Positions 7,687 through 16,859 are shown, numbered from the stretch's first letter. The stretch: 64,000 nt of DNA from CAYZFD01 sp964477735 (GCA_964477735.1 CAYZFD010000001.1:87149-151148), one strand, 5' to 3'. The notes: generated by a model not told the origin, from the sequence alone. Program-made: numbers and translations.

Positions 7687-10600
7687 ATGCGCTTATTTTT
7701 TTAAATCGAATGGCCGCTCTTTTGCTCAAATAAAAAGTAACTGGGACAATGATTAGGGTGAGGAAGGTGGCAAAGCTGAGTCCAAAAATGACGGTCCATG
7801 CTAGCGGTCCCCAAAAAATCACGTTGTCTCCTCCTAAATATATTTGTGGGTCTCCTTCAATAAAAAGTGAAAAAAAGTTGATGTTTAGACCAATTGCCAA
7901 TGGGATAAGCCCCAAAATAGTGGTAATGGCCGTGAGCAGAACAGGGCGCAACCTGGCTTTTCCACCATTCACAACGGCTTCAAAAATGACTTCTTTGGGC
8001 AGCAATTGATCATCTGCGACAGCTAAGCTAGCGCGTTGACGATCTAACAAAAGCTGGGTGTAATCTAGGAGTACAACACTGTTGTTTACCACAATTCCTG
8101 CTAAAGAAATGATGCCCATCATGGTCATGATGATGACAAAAGTCATGTTGAAAACAACCAAACCTAAAAAGACCCCAATAAAACTCAAAAAAATGGTGAG
8201 TAGGATGATGATGGGTTTATTGATGGAATTAAACTGAAATACGAGCAGCAGCATGATAAGCATGAGTCCCATTAACAATGCTTTAGACAAAAACGCCATG
8301 TTTTCATCTTGTTTCTCAATTTCTCCTGTGAAGGCTATGTTCACATCTGTTGGAAGGGCGTAATCTTGAGTGAGCCCTTTGAGTTGGTTTACAATTTCCA
8401 CAGCGTTGTAGCCTGGAAGAATAGAAGAATATACAGTTACCAAACGTTTGAGTTGGCGATGCTTTATGGCGCTATAAGAAACAGTGTTTTGGTGCTGAAC
8501 TAGTGCGGCCACTGGGACTTCCTTGATACGGCCTGTGGCCTGATCTCTAAAGGTGATGGATTGGTTGAATAAAAGCTCAGGTTTGTAGCGATCTTCAGCA
8601 TTAAACCGAACATTAATATCATAATCATCACCATCTTTTTTGTACACACTGGCTTTTTCGCCAAAGAGCGATCGTCTCAGTTGCAACCCAATCTGACCTG
8701 CTGAAATGCCAAGTTCTCCCGCTTTTTGGCGGTCAACCTCAATTCTCATTCCAGGCTTATTGCGGTTGACGTCAATTTTAAGTTGTTCAATCCCAGCAAC
8801 GTTTTTGTCGTTTAGAAATTGGCGTAAACGTTCCGCCTCGAAAATGAGTTGGGCATAATCATCTCCTGTAATTTCTATGTTAACGGGATAGCCTGCCGGT
8901 GGTCCTGCTTGATCTTTTTCAACAGAAATAGCCACCCCTGGGAACCGTCCAAATAGCGCAGCCTGCACTTTTTGTCTTAAGGCTTCACTGGATTGCCCCC
9001 TTCTATATTTAAACTCTCGCATGGTGGCAGTGATGCGCCCTTTGTGTGGCAATTCTGCCTCTGAGCCACTATCGGTTTCGGGGTTTCCTGCTCCTGCTCC
9101 TACTTGTGCCACAATAGATTCTACCATATAATTTTCATCACCATCCATGTAGAGCGGATCGTTGATGACCTTATACACAATTTGCTCGACCTGTTTTGTG
9201 ATGGCGTTGGTTTTTTCAATGTCTGTTCCCTGTGGATATTCTATATAAACATTGATTTGATTGGGCTGGTTGTCTGGAAAAAACTCTACTTTAGGTGCTG
9301 CCAGTCCAACAATGACAAAGGTGAGAAACAACAAAACTATTGTGCTCCCAAGAAACAAATAGGCGCGTTTGCCACGCATGGCAAATCTCAAAAAATGCTC
9401 ATATTTATTTTCTAACCAAACCAAAAATTGAAATTGAAAATAGGTTGCCCACTTTTTGATGAAGAATTTATAGGTCCAAAACAGCACCACTATGGCCCAC
9501 ATCAAGCTGCCAAGTCCACGCCAAAAGCCCCCACTAAGCACCAATAATAACCCCATGATCCCTAGAATTCCAGTGAGGCGCCACAAGCTTTTTTGACTCA
9601 AATTTCTGTCTTCTATTTCCATGAAACGGGATACTAGCATGGAGTTGAAGAATATGGCAACGATTAGTGAAGATCCTAGCACGATTGAGAGTGTGATAGG
9701 GAAATAAATCATAAACTCTCCCATGATTCCTGGCCACATGCCTAACGGAAGGAATGCAGCAACAGTTGTTGCGGTTGAAACTATGATGGGGAATGCAATT
9801 TCACCTATCCCAACCTTGGCTGCTTCGATACGGCTCAAACCTTCTTTTTCCATCAGTCGATAAACATTTTCCACCACCACAATGCCATTGTCAACCAACA
9901 TACCCAAGCCCATTACCAGAGCAAACAACACCATGGTGTTCATGGTATAGCCCAAGGTTTGTAATATCATTAACGACATAAACATTGACATGGGAATAGC
10001 AAAGCCCACAAAGAGCGCATTTCGAAATCCAAGGAAAAACATTAAAACAGTGACTACCAACAACACGCCAAAAAAGATGTTGTTCACCAAATCGTTCACT
10101 TGGTTTATGGTGAGTGATGACTGATCGTTGGTGATAGAAAGCTTGATGTTATTGCCCCATTCTAGTTGGGCCAAACTCACGATGCCACTAATTTTTTCGG
10201 CGGCTTCGATCAGGTTTTTCCCAGCTCTTTTTTTCACATCGAGCATCACCACATTTTCGCCTTGCTTCCGAGCATAAGTTGTTTTTTCCTTTTCTTTAAA
10301 ACGAATTGTTGCCAAATCCTTGAGGTAAATAGGTCCTTTTTCGTTTTTGACGACAAAGTTTTCCAATTCACGCGGATCATCGATTTCTCCTTTAATGCGA
10401 ATGGTACGGCGCAAACCACTTGCAACAATATTTCCGGCGGCAGTGGTGGTGTTTTCGCGACGAATGGCATTTAGAATGTCATCAAAGCTAATTCTTGAGG
10501 CTTTCATTTTTTGAATGTCAACCGCCACCTCAATTTCCTTGTCTTGAGCCCCACGAATGTCAACTTCCTTTATTTCTTCTAGCCTTTCAATTCTATCTTC

Positions 10601-11128
10601 AAGAATTTGCCCAAGTTCTTTGAGTTGTTCTACTGGTTTATCGGCCTGAATATTCACATTGAGAATGGGCATCTCCTCCGACATATTGAGATCGAAAACA
10701 TTAGGTTCAATTTTAGCATTATTAAAAGTGGGCCAGTCTTCACTAGAAATCACAGCGTCTATGTTGTCTTTCACCTTTTGCTTGGCACTTTCCACTAAAA
10801 TATCCTCATCAAATTCGAGTTTTATAATGGCGTAGTCTTCTTGGGAAGTTGAGGTGATTTCAACTAAGTTACTTATCCCCTTAACTGCCTCTTCGATAGG
10901 GTCTGTGATGAGTCGTTCTACATCTTCTGCGGTGTTTCCAGGATAGGGAATACTGAGAAAGATGTTGGTTTGCTTGATTTCGGGAAAATTTTCTCTGGGC
11001 ATACTAAGGTAAGCCGATAGGCCCATATACAGGAAAATGGCCATGACCACATAAATGATGGTTTTGTGGTCTATTGCCCAGCTAGAGAGGGCAAATTCCT
11101 TATTTTTTTTTGATTTAATCTCAGACAT
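7685..11128 (-). CDS. RND-family efflux transporter permease (AcrB/MdtB-like)
   Basis: 1147 residues with the two-fold RND layout: a transmembrane helix near residue 30, a large periplasmic loop, helices at about 340-560, a second periplasmic loop, and a C-terminal helix block. TM4 carries GMGLGMLVDNGIVVVENVYR. The usual VDD of hydrophobe/amphiphile exporters is VDN here, so only one of the two proton-relay aspartates is present. This VDN form may be normal in this Bacteroidota subfamily. It works with the adaptor (next gene upstream in the operon) and the TolC-like channel to extrude compounds across both membranes. The substrate cannot be told from sequence. It is the last gene of the tetR-tolC-adaptor-RND operon, and its start overlaps the adaptor stop by 1 nt. 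Confidence 0.93.
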   Translation of the reverse strand: MSEIKSKKNKEFALSSWAIDHKTIIYVVMAIFLYMGLSAYLSMPRENFPEIKQTNIFLSIPYPGNTAEDVERLITDPIEEAVKGISNLVEITSTSQEDYAIIKLEFDEDILVESAKQKVKDNIDAVISSEDWPTFNNAKIEPNVFDLNMSEEMPILNVNIQADKPVEQLKELGQILEDRIERLEEIKEVDIRGAQDKEIEVAVDIQKMKASRISFDDILNAIRRENTTTAAGNIVASGLRRTIRIKGEIDDPRELENFVVKNEKGPIYLKDLATIRFKEKEKTTYARKQGENVVMLDVKKRAGKNLIEAAEKISGIVSLAQLEWGNNIKLSITNDQSSLTINQVNDLVNNIFFGVLLVVTVLMFFLGFRNALFVGFAIPMSMFMSLMILQTLGYTMNTMVLFALVMGLGMLVDNGIVVVENVYRLMEKEGLSRIEAAKVGIGEIAFPIIVSTATTVAAFLPLGMWPGIMGEFMIYFPITLSIVLGSSLIVAIFFNSMLVSRFMEIEDRNLSQKSLWRLTGILGIMGLLLVLSGGFWRGLGSLMWAIVVLFWTYKFFIKKWATYFQFQFLVWLENKYEHFLRFAMRGKRAYLFLGSTIVLLFLTFVIVGLAAPKVEFFPDNQPNQINVYIEYPQGTDIEKTNAITKQVEQIVYKVINDPLYMDGDENYMVESIVAQVGAGAGNPETDSGSEAELPHKGRITATMREFKYRRGQSSEALRQKVQAALFGRFPGVAISVEKDQAGPPAGYPVNIEITGDDYAQLIFEAERLRQFLNDKNVAGIEQLKIDVNRNKPGMRIEVDRQKAGELGISAGQIGLQLRRSLFGEKASVYKKDGDDYDINVRFNAEDRYKPELLFNQSITFRDQATGRIKEVPVAALVQHQNTVSYSAIKHRQLKRLVTVYSSILPGYNAVEIVNQLKGLTQDYALPTDVNIAFTGEIEKQDENMAFLSKALLMGLMLIMLLLVFQFNSINKPIIILLTIFLSFIGVFLGLVVFNMTFVIIMTMMGIISLAGIVVNNSVVLLDYTQLLLDRQRASLAVADDQLLPKEVIFEAVVNGGKARLRPVLLTAITTILGLIPLAIGLNINFFSLFIEGDPQIYLGGDNVIFWGPLAWTVIFGLSFATFLTLIIVPVTFYLSKRAAIRFKKISA

Positions 11129-12291
11129 TATTTGATAATGTTTAATGGTTGACCTTCTGCAACACTTCTGGCACCTTCGACAATAACCGATTGTCCCGCT
11201 TCTAACCCTTGTTCAATTTCTATAAAATCTCCTTGAGAACGGCCTGTTTTCACAAGCACTTTTTGGGCTTTGTTTTCTCGTGTTGCAACAAAAACATATT
11301 CCTCCTCATTGGCATTTTCAGAAATGATGCTTTGGGGAACAAGTAGCGCATTTTCGTTGCGATAATCATTGATTTTGATTCGAGCATTAAGATTTGGGCT
11401 TAACTTTTCATTTGGGTTTGCCAGGGCTACTTCAATCCTAAAACTTCTGTTTTCGGGATTGATGTGCTTTCCTTTTTGCGTCACTGTAGCCATGAGAGAA
11501 TCGTTTAAAACAGGAATAAAAACCTTCACTTTAGTTCCCTTTTGTATGGCAGTGAGATAGTTTTCGGGAACTTCTGCTTCAACATACATTTTCTGGGTGT
11601 TAATGACCCTGAAAAGCGGTGTCGAGCCAGGCGCTACTTGCATGCCCACCTCAGCCATCACTTGGTCAACGATTCCATTAAAAGGAGCGTGAACTTTAGT
11701 TTTTTCTAGTTGATCTTCGAGTTGTTTTATGTTCTGTTGAAGTGTTTGATAGGCTGTTTTGGCTTGCAGAAATTGAATTTCAGAACCAATTTTTTGATCC
11801 CAAAGCTTCTGCTGACGTTCAAATGTTGTTTTGGCTAATTTATACTGAATTTGTAGTCCTTTGAGTTGATCAGCTAATCCACCATCTTCTATCTTCGCTA
11901 AAACCTGACCCTTTCTTACCGAAGTTCCTTGCTGAACCAAGACTTGCATGATTTTGCCGCCGTATTCTGGCCCAACAAGCATGTTCTGGTCGGTTTTAAT
12001 CGTGCCCTGAACCTCCGTGTAATGTTCGAATGTTTTTGGGCGAATGGTAACCACAGAAACCAAAGCTTTCTTTTGAGTGGTGTCGAGGGTTTCCAGCGCT
12101 TTTCCTAAGGCATCTATTTCCTTAGAAATTGTGGCTAAAGAGAGCATCAGCTCACTTCGCTTGGCTTCAATTTCAGCAATATTCTCTGAAGCAATGATGG
12201 CACTGGTTGTGTTTTTCTTTTTTTCGCCACAGGCAGCCATCAAAAGGCTTAGGGTAATCAGTGTAAATCCTAGTTTATAAAATGTTTTCAT
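11128..12291 (-). CDS. RND periplasmic adaptor subunit (membrane fusion protein), lipoprotein
   Basis: 387 residues with a lipoprotein signal (LLMAACG, Cys about 21), then a coiled coil at about 40-65. The biotinyl-lipoyl halves flank an alpha-hairpin (about 90-200, with GQVLAKIEDG and HAPFNGIVDQVMAEVGMQV), followed by beta-barrel and membrane-proximal domains. It bridges the inner-membrane pump and outer-membrane channel. It shares 1 nt with the neighbouring genes on both sides, indicating a translationally coupled operon. It is recognised as AcrA/MdtA-like; no metal-binding His/Met-rich segment is seen, so a CusB role is not supported. Confidence 0.92.
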   Translation of the reverse strand: MKTFYKLGFTLITLSLLMAACGEKKKNTTSAIIASENIAEIEAKRSELMLSLATISKEIDALGKALETLDTTQKKALVSVVTIRPKTFEHYTEVQGTIKTDQNMLVGPEYGGKIMQVLVQQGTSVRKGQVLAKIEDGGLADQLKGLQIQYKLAKTTFERQQKLWDQKIGSEIQFLQAKTAYQTLQQNIKQLEDQLEKTKVHAPFNGIVDQVMAEVGMQVAPGSTPLFRVINTQKMYVEAEVPENYLTAIQKGTKVKVFIPVLNDSLMATVTQKGKHINPENRSFRIEVALANPNEKLSPNLNARIKINDYRNENALLVPQSIISENANEEEYVFVATRENKAQKVLVKTGRSQGDFIEIEQGLEAGQSVIVEGARSVAEGQPLNIIK

Positions 12292-13625
12292 TATTTGTTT
12301 TTATTGAGTTGGAGGGTTTCGAGTTCGGCCTTTGCGTTGATGAGTTTTATTACGGCCTCTATTTGATTGTTTTGGGCATTATAGAGTTGGTTTTGAGCTT
12401 GAAGTAAATCAAAACTACTGGCAAGCCCTTCTTGATATTTAATTCTATTTTTTTCTTCAATTCGTTGCGCCAATTCTAAGGCAAGCTGTGCTGTTTCGGC
12501 ACCTTCTAGTGTAAATTCATAGTCCGATTTTTTAGCATCAAAATCTAATTTCAACTGCTGTTCTGCGGCGTTTAAGTTGTTTCGACTTTTTTTGAGCTCA
12601 ATTTTGGCTTGTTGTGTTCTGGCAGTTCTTGCAAAAGCGCTAAAAACAGGGATGCTCAGATTAACACCGACTAGAGCGGAGCCGAACCAAGCTTGATTTT
12701 TTTCCAAAAAATTAAAAGTATTGTTGTTTCCGTCATAGCCTCCGCTAGCAAATGCAGACAAACTCGGCAATGCCTTAAACCGTTCTAATCTTAATAACAA
12801 CCTTGATGATTCTACATCGTTTTTGACGATAAGGTAATCGATGTTTTCTTCTAAATCGAAGGTCTTATTAAGGGTTGTTTCATCGGCACTTAAAACCCAT
12901 AGATCTTTTAGGTTTTCTGAGAGTTTTAGGGGAGTTTCGAGATCCATGCCCATAACCAATTTTAGCATTTTTGTAGAAATTTGGGCTACGCGCTCACTGT
13001 AGTTTTGTGCATTTTTGAGCTGGTTCAAGGTCAGTTGCAATTGCTCTAAGTCCTCTTCTTCCGAAAAACCACTTTCAACCATGGCCTGGGTTTGTTTGGT
13101 GAGCTGACTCAAAGTTGCTATGTTGTTGTTGAGCACTTCAAGTTGTGAGGTTGCAAGCAAAACGTTGGCATAGGCTGCAGTAACTTGCTTTTGGAGTTCT
13201 ATGTCGGTTTTAATTTTAGCCCGATCTGAGATCTCTAAATAAACTTTTGAAGCTTGAACGCCCACTAAATAAGATCCATTAAAAATGAGCTGATCAACTC
13301 TAGCAGAGGCGTTAATACGTTGAGCGGTTCCAAAAGCCACTTGTGCAAAAGTGCCAGGTTCTCCACCAAAAATTTCTGCAGGAATGAGTGAAATGGGCTG
13401 TTGAATGTAGCGGGTATAATCTCCTTTAACAGAAATTTGTGGCAATCCACCAGCAATGGTTTCCCATCGTTTTTTTTCTGCAATTTGTTTGTCTAAAGAT
13501 GCATTTACAGCCGTTGGATTGTGAACTAGTGCATAAGAAATGGCTTCATCGAGTGAAAAACTTTGCTGGGCAAAGACGTTTGCAAACGATACAAAAACCA
13601 ATAGAAATAGGGGTTTATTTATCAT
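12291..13625 (-). CDS. TolC-family outer-membrane efflux channel
   Basis: 444 residues with signal peptide MINKPLFLLVFVSFANVFAQ, followed by the two-fold repeat of long amphipathic helices and short strands typical of outer-membrane efflux proteins (SFSLDEAISYALVHNPTAVNA near the N-terminus; ARIEEKNRIKYQEGLASSFDLLQAQNQLYNAQNN near the C-terminus). It forms the exit duct for the co-encoded RND pump. Its start overlaps the 3' end of tetR by 11 bp, so both are on one message. Confidence 0.92.
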   Translation of the reverse strand: MINKPLFLLVFVSFANVFAQQSFSLDEAISYALVHNPTAVNASLDKQIAEKKRWETIAGGLPQISVKGDYTRYIQQPISLIPAEIFGGEPGTFAQVAFGTAQRINASARVDQLIFNGSYLVGVQASKVYLEISDRAKIKTDIELQKQVTAAYANVLLATSQLEVLNNNIATLSQLTKQTQAMVESGFSEEEDLEQLQLTLNQLKNAQNYSERVAQISTKMLKLVMGMDLETPLKLSENLKDLWVLSADETTLNKTFDLEENIDYLIVKNDVESSRLLLRLERFKALPSLSAFASGGYDGNNNTFNFLEKNQAWFGSALVGVNLSIPVFSAFARTARTQQAKIELKKSRNNLNAAEQQLKLDFDAKKSDYEFTLEGAETAQLALELAQRIEEKNRIKYQEGLASSFDLLQAQNQLYNAQNNQIEAVIKLINAKAELETLQLNKNK

Positions 13626-14226
13626 GATGTTTAGAGGTAATAAATTTGTTGAGTTCTGCGATTCCTTTTTCAGTTACAATCGCCCTTAGGTGATATTCTA
13701 AATAGCTTTCCATTAAATAGTTTGGGCTAAATGTTTCAGCCGGAAAAAGGTCTAAATCCTTGATGCCATTCATACCATTAAAGTAGAGTCTTGCAATAAA
13801 GTTTGGATTGATGTTGGCACGAAATAAGCCCATCTCCATTCCTTTTTCCAAACTGTGTATAACCGAGTCTAACATGTAATCGTGCTGTTTTTTTCGAATG
13901 GAGAAAAAAATATCAGGATAATATTTCTTGAGTTGATATTGTGGCGACACTTTTTCACCTTTCAAAAAGTGCATCACAAAAAGCTTTACTTCGTAGAGTT
14001 CTGCAATGGGATGCGCTGCCGCCATTTTGATTTCCGAGATTGATTTTGTAATGGTCTGAAAAATCCCCTCAACGCACGCTTCCACCAATTCTTGCTTGTT
14101 GGAAAAATGCTGGTAAATGGTTTTTTTGGAAATCCCAAGGCTATTGGAAATGTCGTCCATAGTCACACTCTTAAATCCGAGCGTGAGGAATTGCTCAATC
14201 GAATGTTCGACAATGAGTGTTTTCAT
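13615..14226 (-). CDS. TetR/AcrR-family transcriptional regulator of the efflux operon
   Basis: About 203 residues from the ATG at 14226. The N-terminal helix-turn-helix is clear (FKSVTMDDISNSLGISKKTIYQHFSNKQE region); the C-terminal ligand domain is unassigned. I prefer the 14226 start because the longer frames (14247, 14304) begin inside or upstream of the putative promoter (-7 box 14235-14242); with 14226 the leader would be only a few nucleotides. It is the first gene of the efflux operon and probably represses it through the inverted repeat at 14248-14275. The gene may be annotated elsewhere from 14247 or 14304. Confidence 0.88.
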   Translation of the reverse strand: MKTLIVEHSIEQFLTLGFKSVTMDDISNSLGISKKTIYQHFSNKQELVEACVEGIFQTITKSISEIKMAAAHPIAELYEVKLFVMHFLKGEKVSPQYQLKKYYPDIFFSIRKKQHDYMLDSVIHSLEKGMEMGLFRANINPNFIARLYFNGMNGIKDLDLFPAETFSPNYLMESYLEYHLRAIVTEKGIAELNKFITSKHHDK

Positions 14227-14234
14227 AGCGGATG

Positions 14235-14275
14235 CAAATATAGACATGGAAACTAAATAAACAAAAAAAGTTTCC
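14235..14275 (-). promoter_or_regulatory. tetR efflux promoter with overlapping palindromic operator
   Basis: On the minus strand TTTG (14262-14265), a 19-bp spacer and TATATTTG (14235-14242) match the Bacteroidota -33/-7 consensus exactly. An inverted repeat GGAAACT (14248-14254) / AGTTTCC (14269-14275), 14-bp spacer, brackets the -33 region. Its place and symmetry fit a TetR-family operator for autorepression; binding is inferred. Confidence 0.65.
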
Positions 14276-14331
14276 AAGGTTTTTAAACGTGCATTGCTGT
14301 TCATTCAAAAATCGTATTGTAAATTAGCCAC

Positions 14332-15306
14332 ATGCAAGAGATAGGCGTATATCAAAAATTATTCGAGGCGCATTTGCTGCGTTTTTCGCAAAAGTCAAGC
14401 CCCGCGAATCTTTACGAACCCATCGCTTATTTACTCAGTTTAGAGGGTAAACGTTTGCGACCTATATTAGCCCTTATGGCCGCCGATTGTTGGGGAACAG
14501 ATCCTAAGCAAGCACTCCCTGCTGCCCAGGCAGTTGAAATTTTTCACAATTTCACACTTATGCATGACGACATTATGGACGCCGCTCCTTTGAGAAGGGG
14601 TCAAGCTACTGTACACAAAAAATGGGATGTAAATACAGCAATCCTCTCAGGAGATGCCATGCTCATTGAGGCCTATCAATGCCTTGAACCCTATTCCTCG
14701 GAATTGTTTATTTCACTGACAAGTTTGCTCAGCAAGACCGCATTAGAGGTCTGTGAAGGTCAACAGTTGGATATGGATTTTTCTGTGCAATCCAAGATTA
14801 AGTTAGAAGACTATTTAGAAATGATTCGGCTAAAAACCGCTGTTTTGGTGGGGTGTTCACTAAAAATGGGTGCTTTGGTAGCTTTGGCCACAGAAGAAGA
14901 AGCTCAAAAAATCTATGATTTTGGAGTTTTGCTTGGAATTGCTTTTCAAATTCAAGACGACTGGCTCGATGTTTTTGGAAGTCAATCTGATGTTGGAAAG
15001 AAACTGGGAGGAGATATTGTTGAGAATAAAAAAACGATGCTCTATCACATGGCGCTCCAAAAAGCTTCACAGGCACAACAAAATGCCCTCATGAAACTTT
15101 ATGAACCCTCTTCAATGCCCCCCGACGAAAAAATTCGACAAGTGTTGGAAATTTTTGAGGCGACTGAGGCTTCTTCACAAACGTTAGCCCAAGTAACACA
15201 CTTCACGAATGAAGCTTACAAGTGTTTAGATTCATTAAATATTGACACGAATAAAAAGACGCTTTTAAAAGATTTTGGCAACTGGCTCATGAATCGAAAA
15301 CACTAA
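14332..15306 (+). CDS. Polyprenyl (geranylgeranyl/farnesyl-type) diphosphate synthase
   Basis: A 324-residue trans-isoprenyl diphosphate synthase that condenses isopentenyl diphosphate onto allylic diphosphates. The first Asp-rich motif is DDIMD at residues 79-83 and the second is DDWLD at 209-213, with KRLRP at 40-44 and the GGDIVENKKTMLYHMAL lid after it. The bulky residues before the first motif suggest a short product, but chain length cannot be fixed from sequence. It stands divergent from the efflux operon and abuts the HMA-MauE gene tail to tail without overlap. Confidence 0.92.
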   Translation: MQEIGVYQKLFEAHLLRFSQKSSPANLYEPIAYLLSLEGKRLRPILALMAADCWGTDPKQALPAAQAVEIFHNFTLMHDDIMDAAPLRRGQATVHKKWDVNTAILSGDAMLIEAYQCLEPYSSELFISLTSLLSKTALEVCEGQQLDMDFSVQSKIKLEDYLEMIRLKTAVLVGCSLKMGALVALATEEEAQKIYDFGVLLGIAFQIQDDWLDVFGSQSDVGKKLGGDIVENKKTMLYHMALQKASQAQQNALMKLYEPSSMPPDEKIRQVLEIFEATEASSQTLAQVTHFTNEAYKCLDSLNIDTNKKTLLKDFGNWLMNRKH

Positions 15307-16023
15307 CTAAACAATCCCTACCAGCATAGCGACAGCCATTGCAATCATGATGGCGTTTTCAATAAAAGTGGCTTCAGTCATAGGGAGTTTCAAAGCTGTT
15401 CCCAAACAAGCACACTGAATTTTTTTCTTTTCTAGTAAAGTTTTTGTTACGCCAAATGTCGTGATCCCCAAAAGAACAAGGGTCGTCCAAAGTGCCAACT
15501 GTGTCTGCATGCGACTTAGAAATAAGATCCCCAACAAGGTCTCTAAAAAGGGATAGATCCAACCATAAAGATTAAGGCTTTTGGCCAAGGGATCATACAT
15601 CTGAAAACTTGCGTGAAAACCTTTTAAATCCAACAGTTTAAAAAAGGCAAAAACAAGAAAGAAAAACCCCATAAAATCTAACATCGCTTCCGGCGACAAG
15701 GGCCTAGGATAGTGTTTCCAAACCACCCCAACAACAAGGTATATAAAGATGAGAAATAAAGGCCTTAATTGTTTTAATTTAGAGGGTGTTTGTGTTTCAA
15801 AATTGTTGTAGGGCTCCCCAGTGGTAGTGCTAACACGATATTTATCTGGAAGGTTTTTTTCAAGATCAGCGGCCCGAAGTGGCTGATCAGTTTGCATTGT
15901 AAGTTGGTGTTTTTGAAGAGAAACTTCAACTTTTGCTTTGGGAAAGGCAGCCTGCAATTTTTCTTCAACCGATTTTCTGCAGCCGTCACAAGTCATGCCT
16001 TGTATTTTGAAAGTTTGCTTCAT
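15307..16023 (-). CDS. HMA-domain and MauE-like membrane protein fusion
   Basis: 238 residues. Residues 1-70 form a heavy-metal-associated domain with C12-D-G-C15 in GMTCDGCRKSV. After a linker come about four transmembrane helices (95-235) resembling MauE/DoxX redox-associated membrane proteins, with a Cys pair in QCACLG near the last helices, as in MauE (methylamine utilisation, disulfide transfer). A role in metal-linked thiol/disulfide handling or metal movement is inferred. It lies 11 bp downstream of the pirin gene on the same strand and may be co-transcribed. Confidence 0.8.
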   Translation of the reverse strand: MKQTFKIQGMTCDGCRKSVEEKLQAAFPKAKVEVSLQKHQLTMQTDQPLRAADLEKNLPDKYRVSTTTGEPYNNFETQTPSKLKQLRPLFLIFIYLVVGVVWKHYPRPLSPEAMLDFMGFFFLVFAFFKLLDLKGFHASFQMYDPLAKSLNLYGWIYPFLETLLGILFLSRMQTQLALWTTLVLLGITTFGVTKTLLEKKKIQCACLGTALKLPMTEATFIENAIMIAMAVAMLVGIV

Positions 16024-16034
16024 GAGCTGTTTTT

Positions 16035-16748
16035 TTAGGGTTCCATAGGGATTTCAACAATCAGCACTTTTGCTTCTGAAAGGGTTTGAATTTCAAAACC
16101 TTGGGTGTCCCAAACACCAAGCGCATCTCTTTTTTCAAGTATTTGATTTCCAATTTTAACCGTTCCAGAAATCACAAAAACATAAGCTCCTTGATTGGTT
16201 TTGTGCATTTGGTAATTGGCATCAATTTTGGGCGCTGCATCTAGCATATAAATCCAAGCATCTTGATAAATCCATACCCCAGCATCGTCAGCTTTTGGGG
16301 AGAGCAACTGATAGCATTTGTTTTTTTGATGCAAGGATGCAATTTCTAATTGTTGATAGCGAGGTTCAACCTGACGCTGGTTGGGAAAAATCCACAGTTG
16401 CAGGAGGTTGATGGGTTGGTCGGAGTTTTTGTTAAATTCACTGTGATGTATTCCCGTTCCAGCACTCATCACCTGAATATCACCAGCACTGATAGTGGCC
16501 GTATGTCCCATGCTGTCTTTGTGTTCAAGTGCGCCTTCTATAGGAATTGTGATGATTTCCATGTTGTCGTGAGGGTGGGTGCCAAAGCCCATACCTCCTT
16601 GAATAATGTCATCATTGAGAACCCTCAGTGCGCCAAATTGAATGCGTTCGGGATGAAACCATCCGGCAAAACTAAAGCTGTGTCGGGCTTCGAGCCAACC
16701 ATGATGGGCATAGCCCCTTGAGTTTGAAGGGTGAAAAACAGTTTTCAT
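16035..16748 (-). CDS. Pirin family protein (YhhW-like bicupin)
   Basis: 237 residues, the short pirin form. The N-terminal cupin carries the metal ligands H58, H60 (GTHPHDNMEI), H102 and E104 (GIHHSEFN). The opening RGYAHHGWLEARHSFSFAGW is diagnostic. Some members (YhhW) have quercetin 2,3-dioxygenase activity; the natural substrate is generally unknown. The promoter region carries a 10-bp perfect inverted repeat overlapping its -7 box. It is probably co-transcribed with the downstream HMA-MauE gene. Confidence 0.92.
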   Translation of the reverse strand: MKTVFHPSNSRGYAHHGWLEARHSFSFAGWFHPERIQFGALRVLNDDIIQGGMGFGTHPHDNMEIITIPIEGALEHKDSMGHTATISAGDIQVMSAGTGIHHSEFNKNSDQPINLLQLWIFPNQRQVEPRYQQLEIASLHQKNKCYQLLSPKADDAGVWIYQDAWIYMLDAAPKIDANYQMHKTNQGAYVFVISGTVKIGNQILEKRDALGVWDTQGFEIQTLSEAKVLIVEIPMEP

Positions 16749-16773
16749 AGCATAAAATTCAAAACCTTTTTGA

Positions 16774-16796
16774 CTTCAAATTTATAAAATTTGAAG
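16774..16796 (-). promoter_or_regulatory. Perfect inverted repeat overlapping the putative pirin -7 box
   Basis: CTTCAAATTT (16774-16783), spacer ATA, AAATTTGAAG (16787-16796). The minus strand reads TAAATTTG at 16777-16784, an exact TAnnTTTG -7 box placed about 30 bp before the pirin ATG. A repressor site or simply a symmetric promoter are both possible. No T-tract follows, so it is unlikely to be a terminator. Confidence 0.5.
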
Positions 16797-16816
16797 GTCT
16801 ATTTTTTAAAAATAAA

Positions 16817-16846
16817 GCTTATAAATCCCTTTTAAAGTTTATAAGC
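16817..16846 (-). terminator. Terminator of the M28 peptidase transcript
   Basis: On the minus strand, just after the peptidase stop (16860), GCTTATAAA (16838-16846) pairs with TTTATAAGC (16817-16825) and is followed by TTTATTTTT. The stem is A/T-rich but the order hairpin then U-tract fits. Confidence 0.6.
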
Positions 16847-16859
16847 CATTCCATTTAAT

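Noticed and set aside
12834..12845. Half-match to the operator, GTAATCGATGTT
   Set aside because: It lies within the tolC coding sequence and only one half of the palindrome is conserved.
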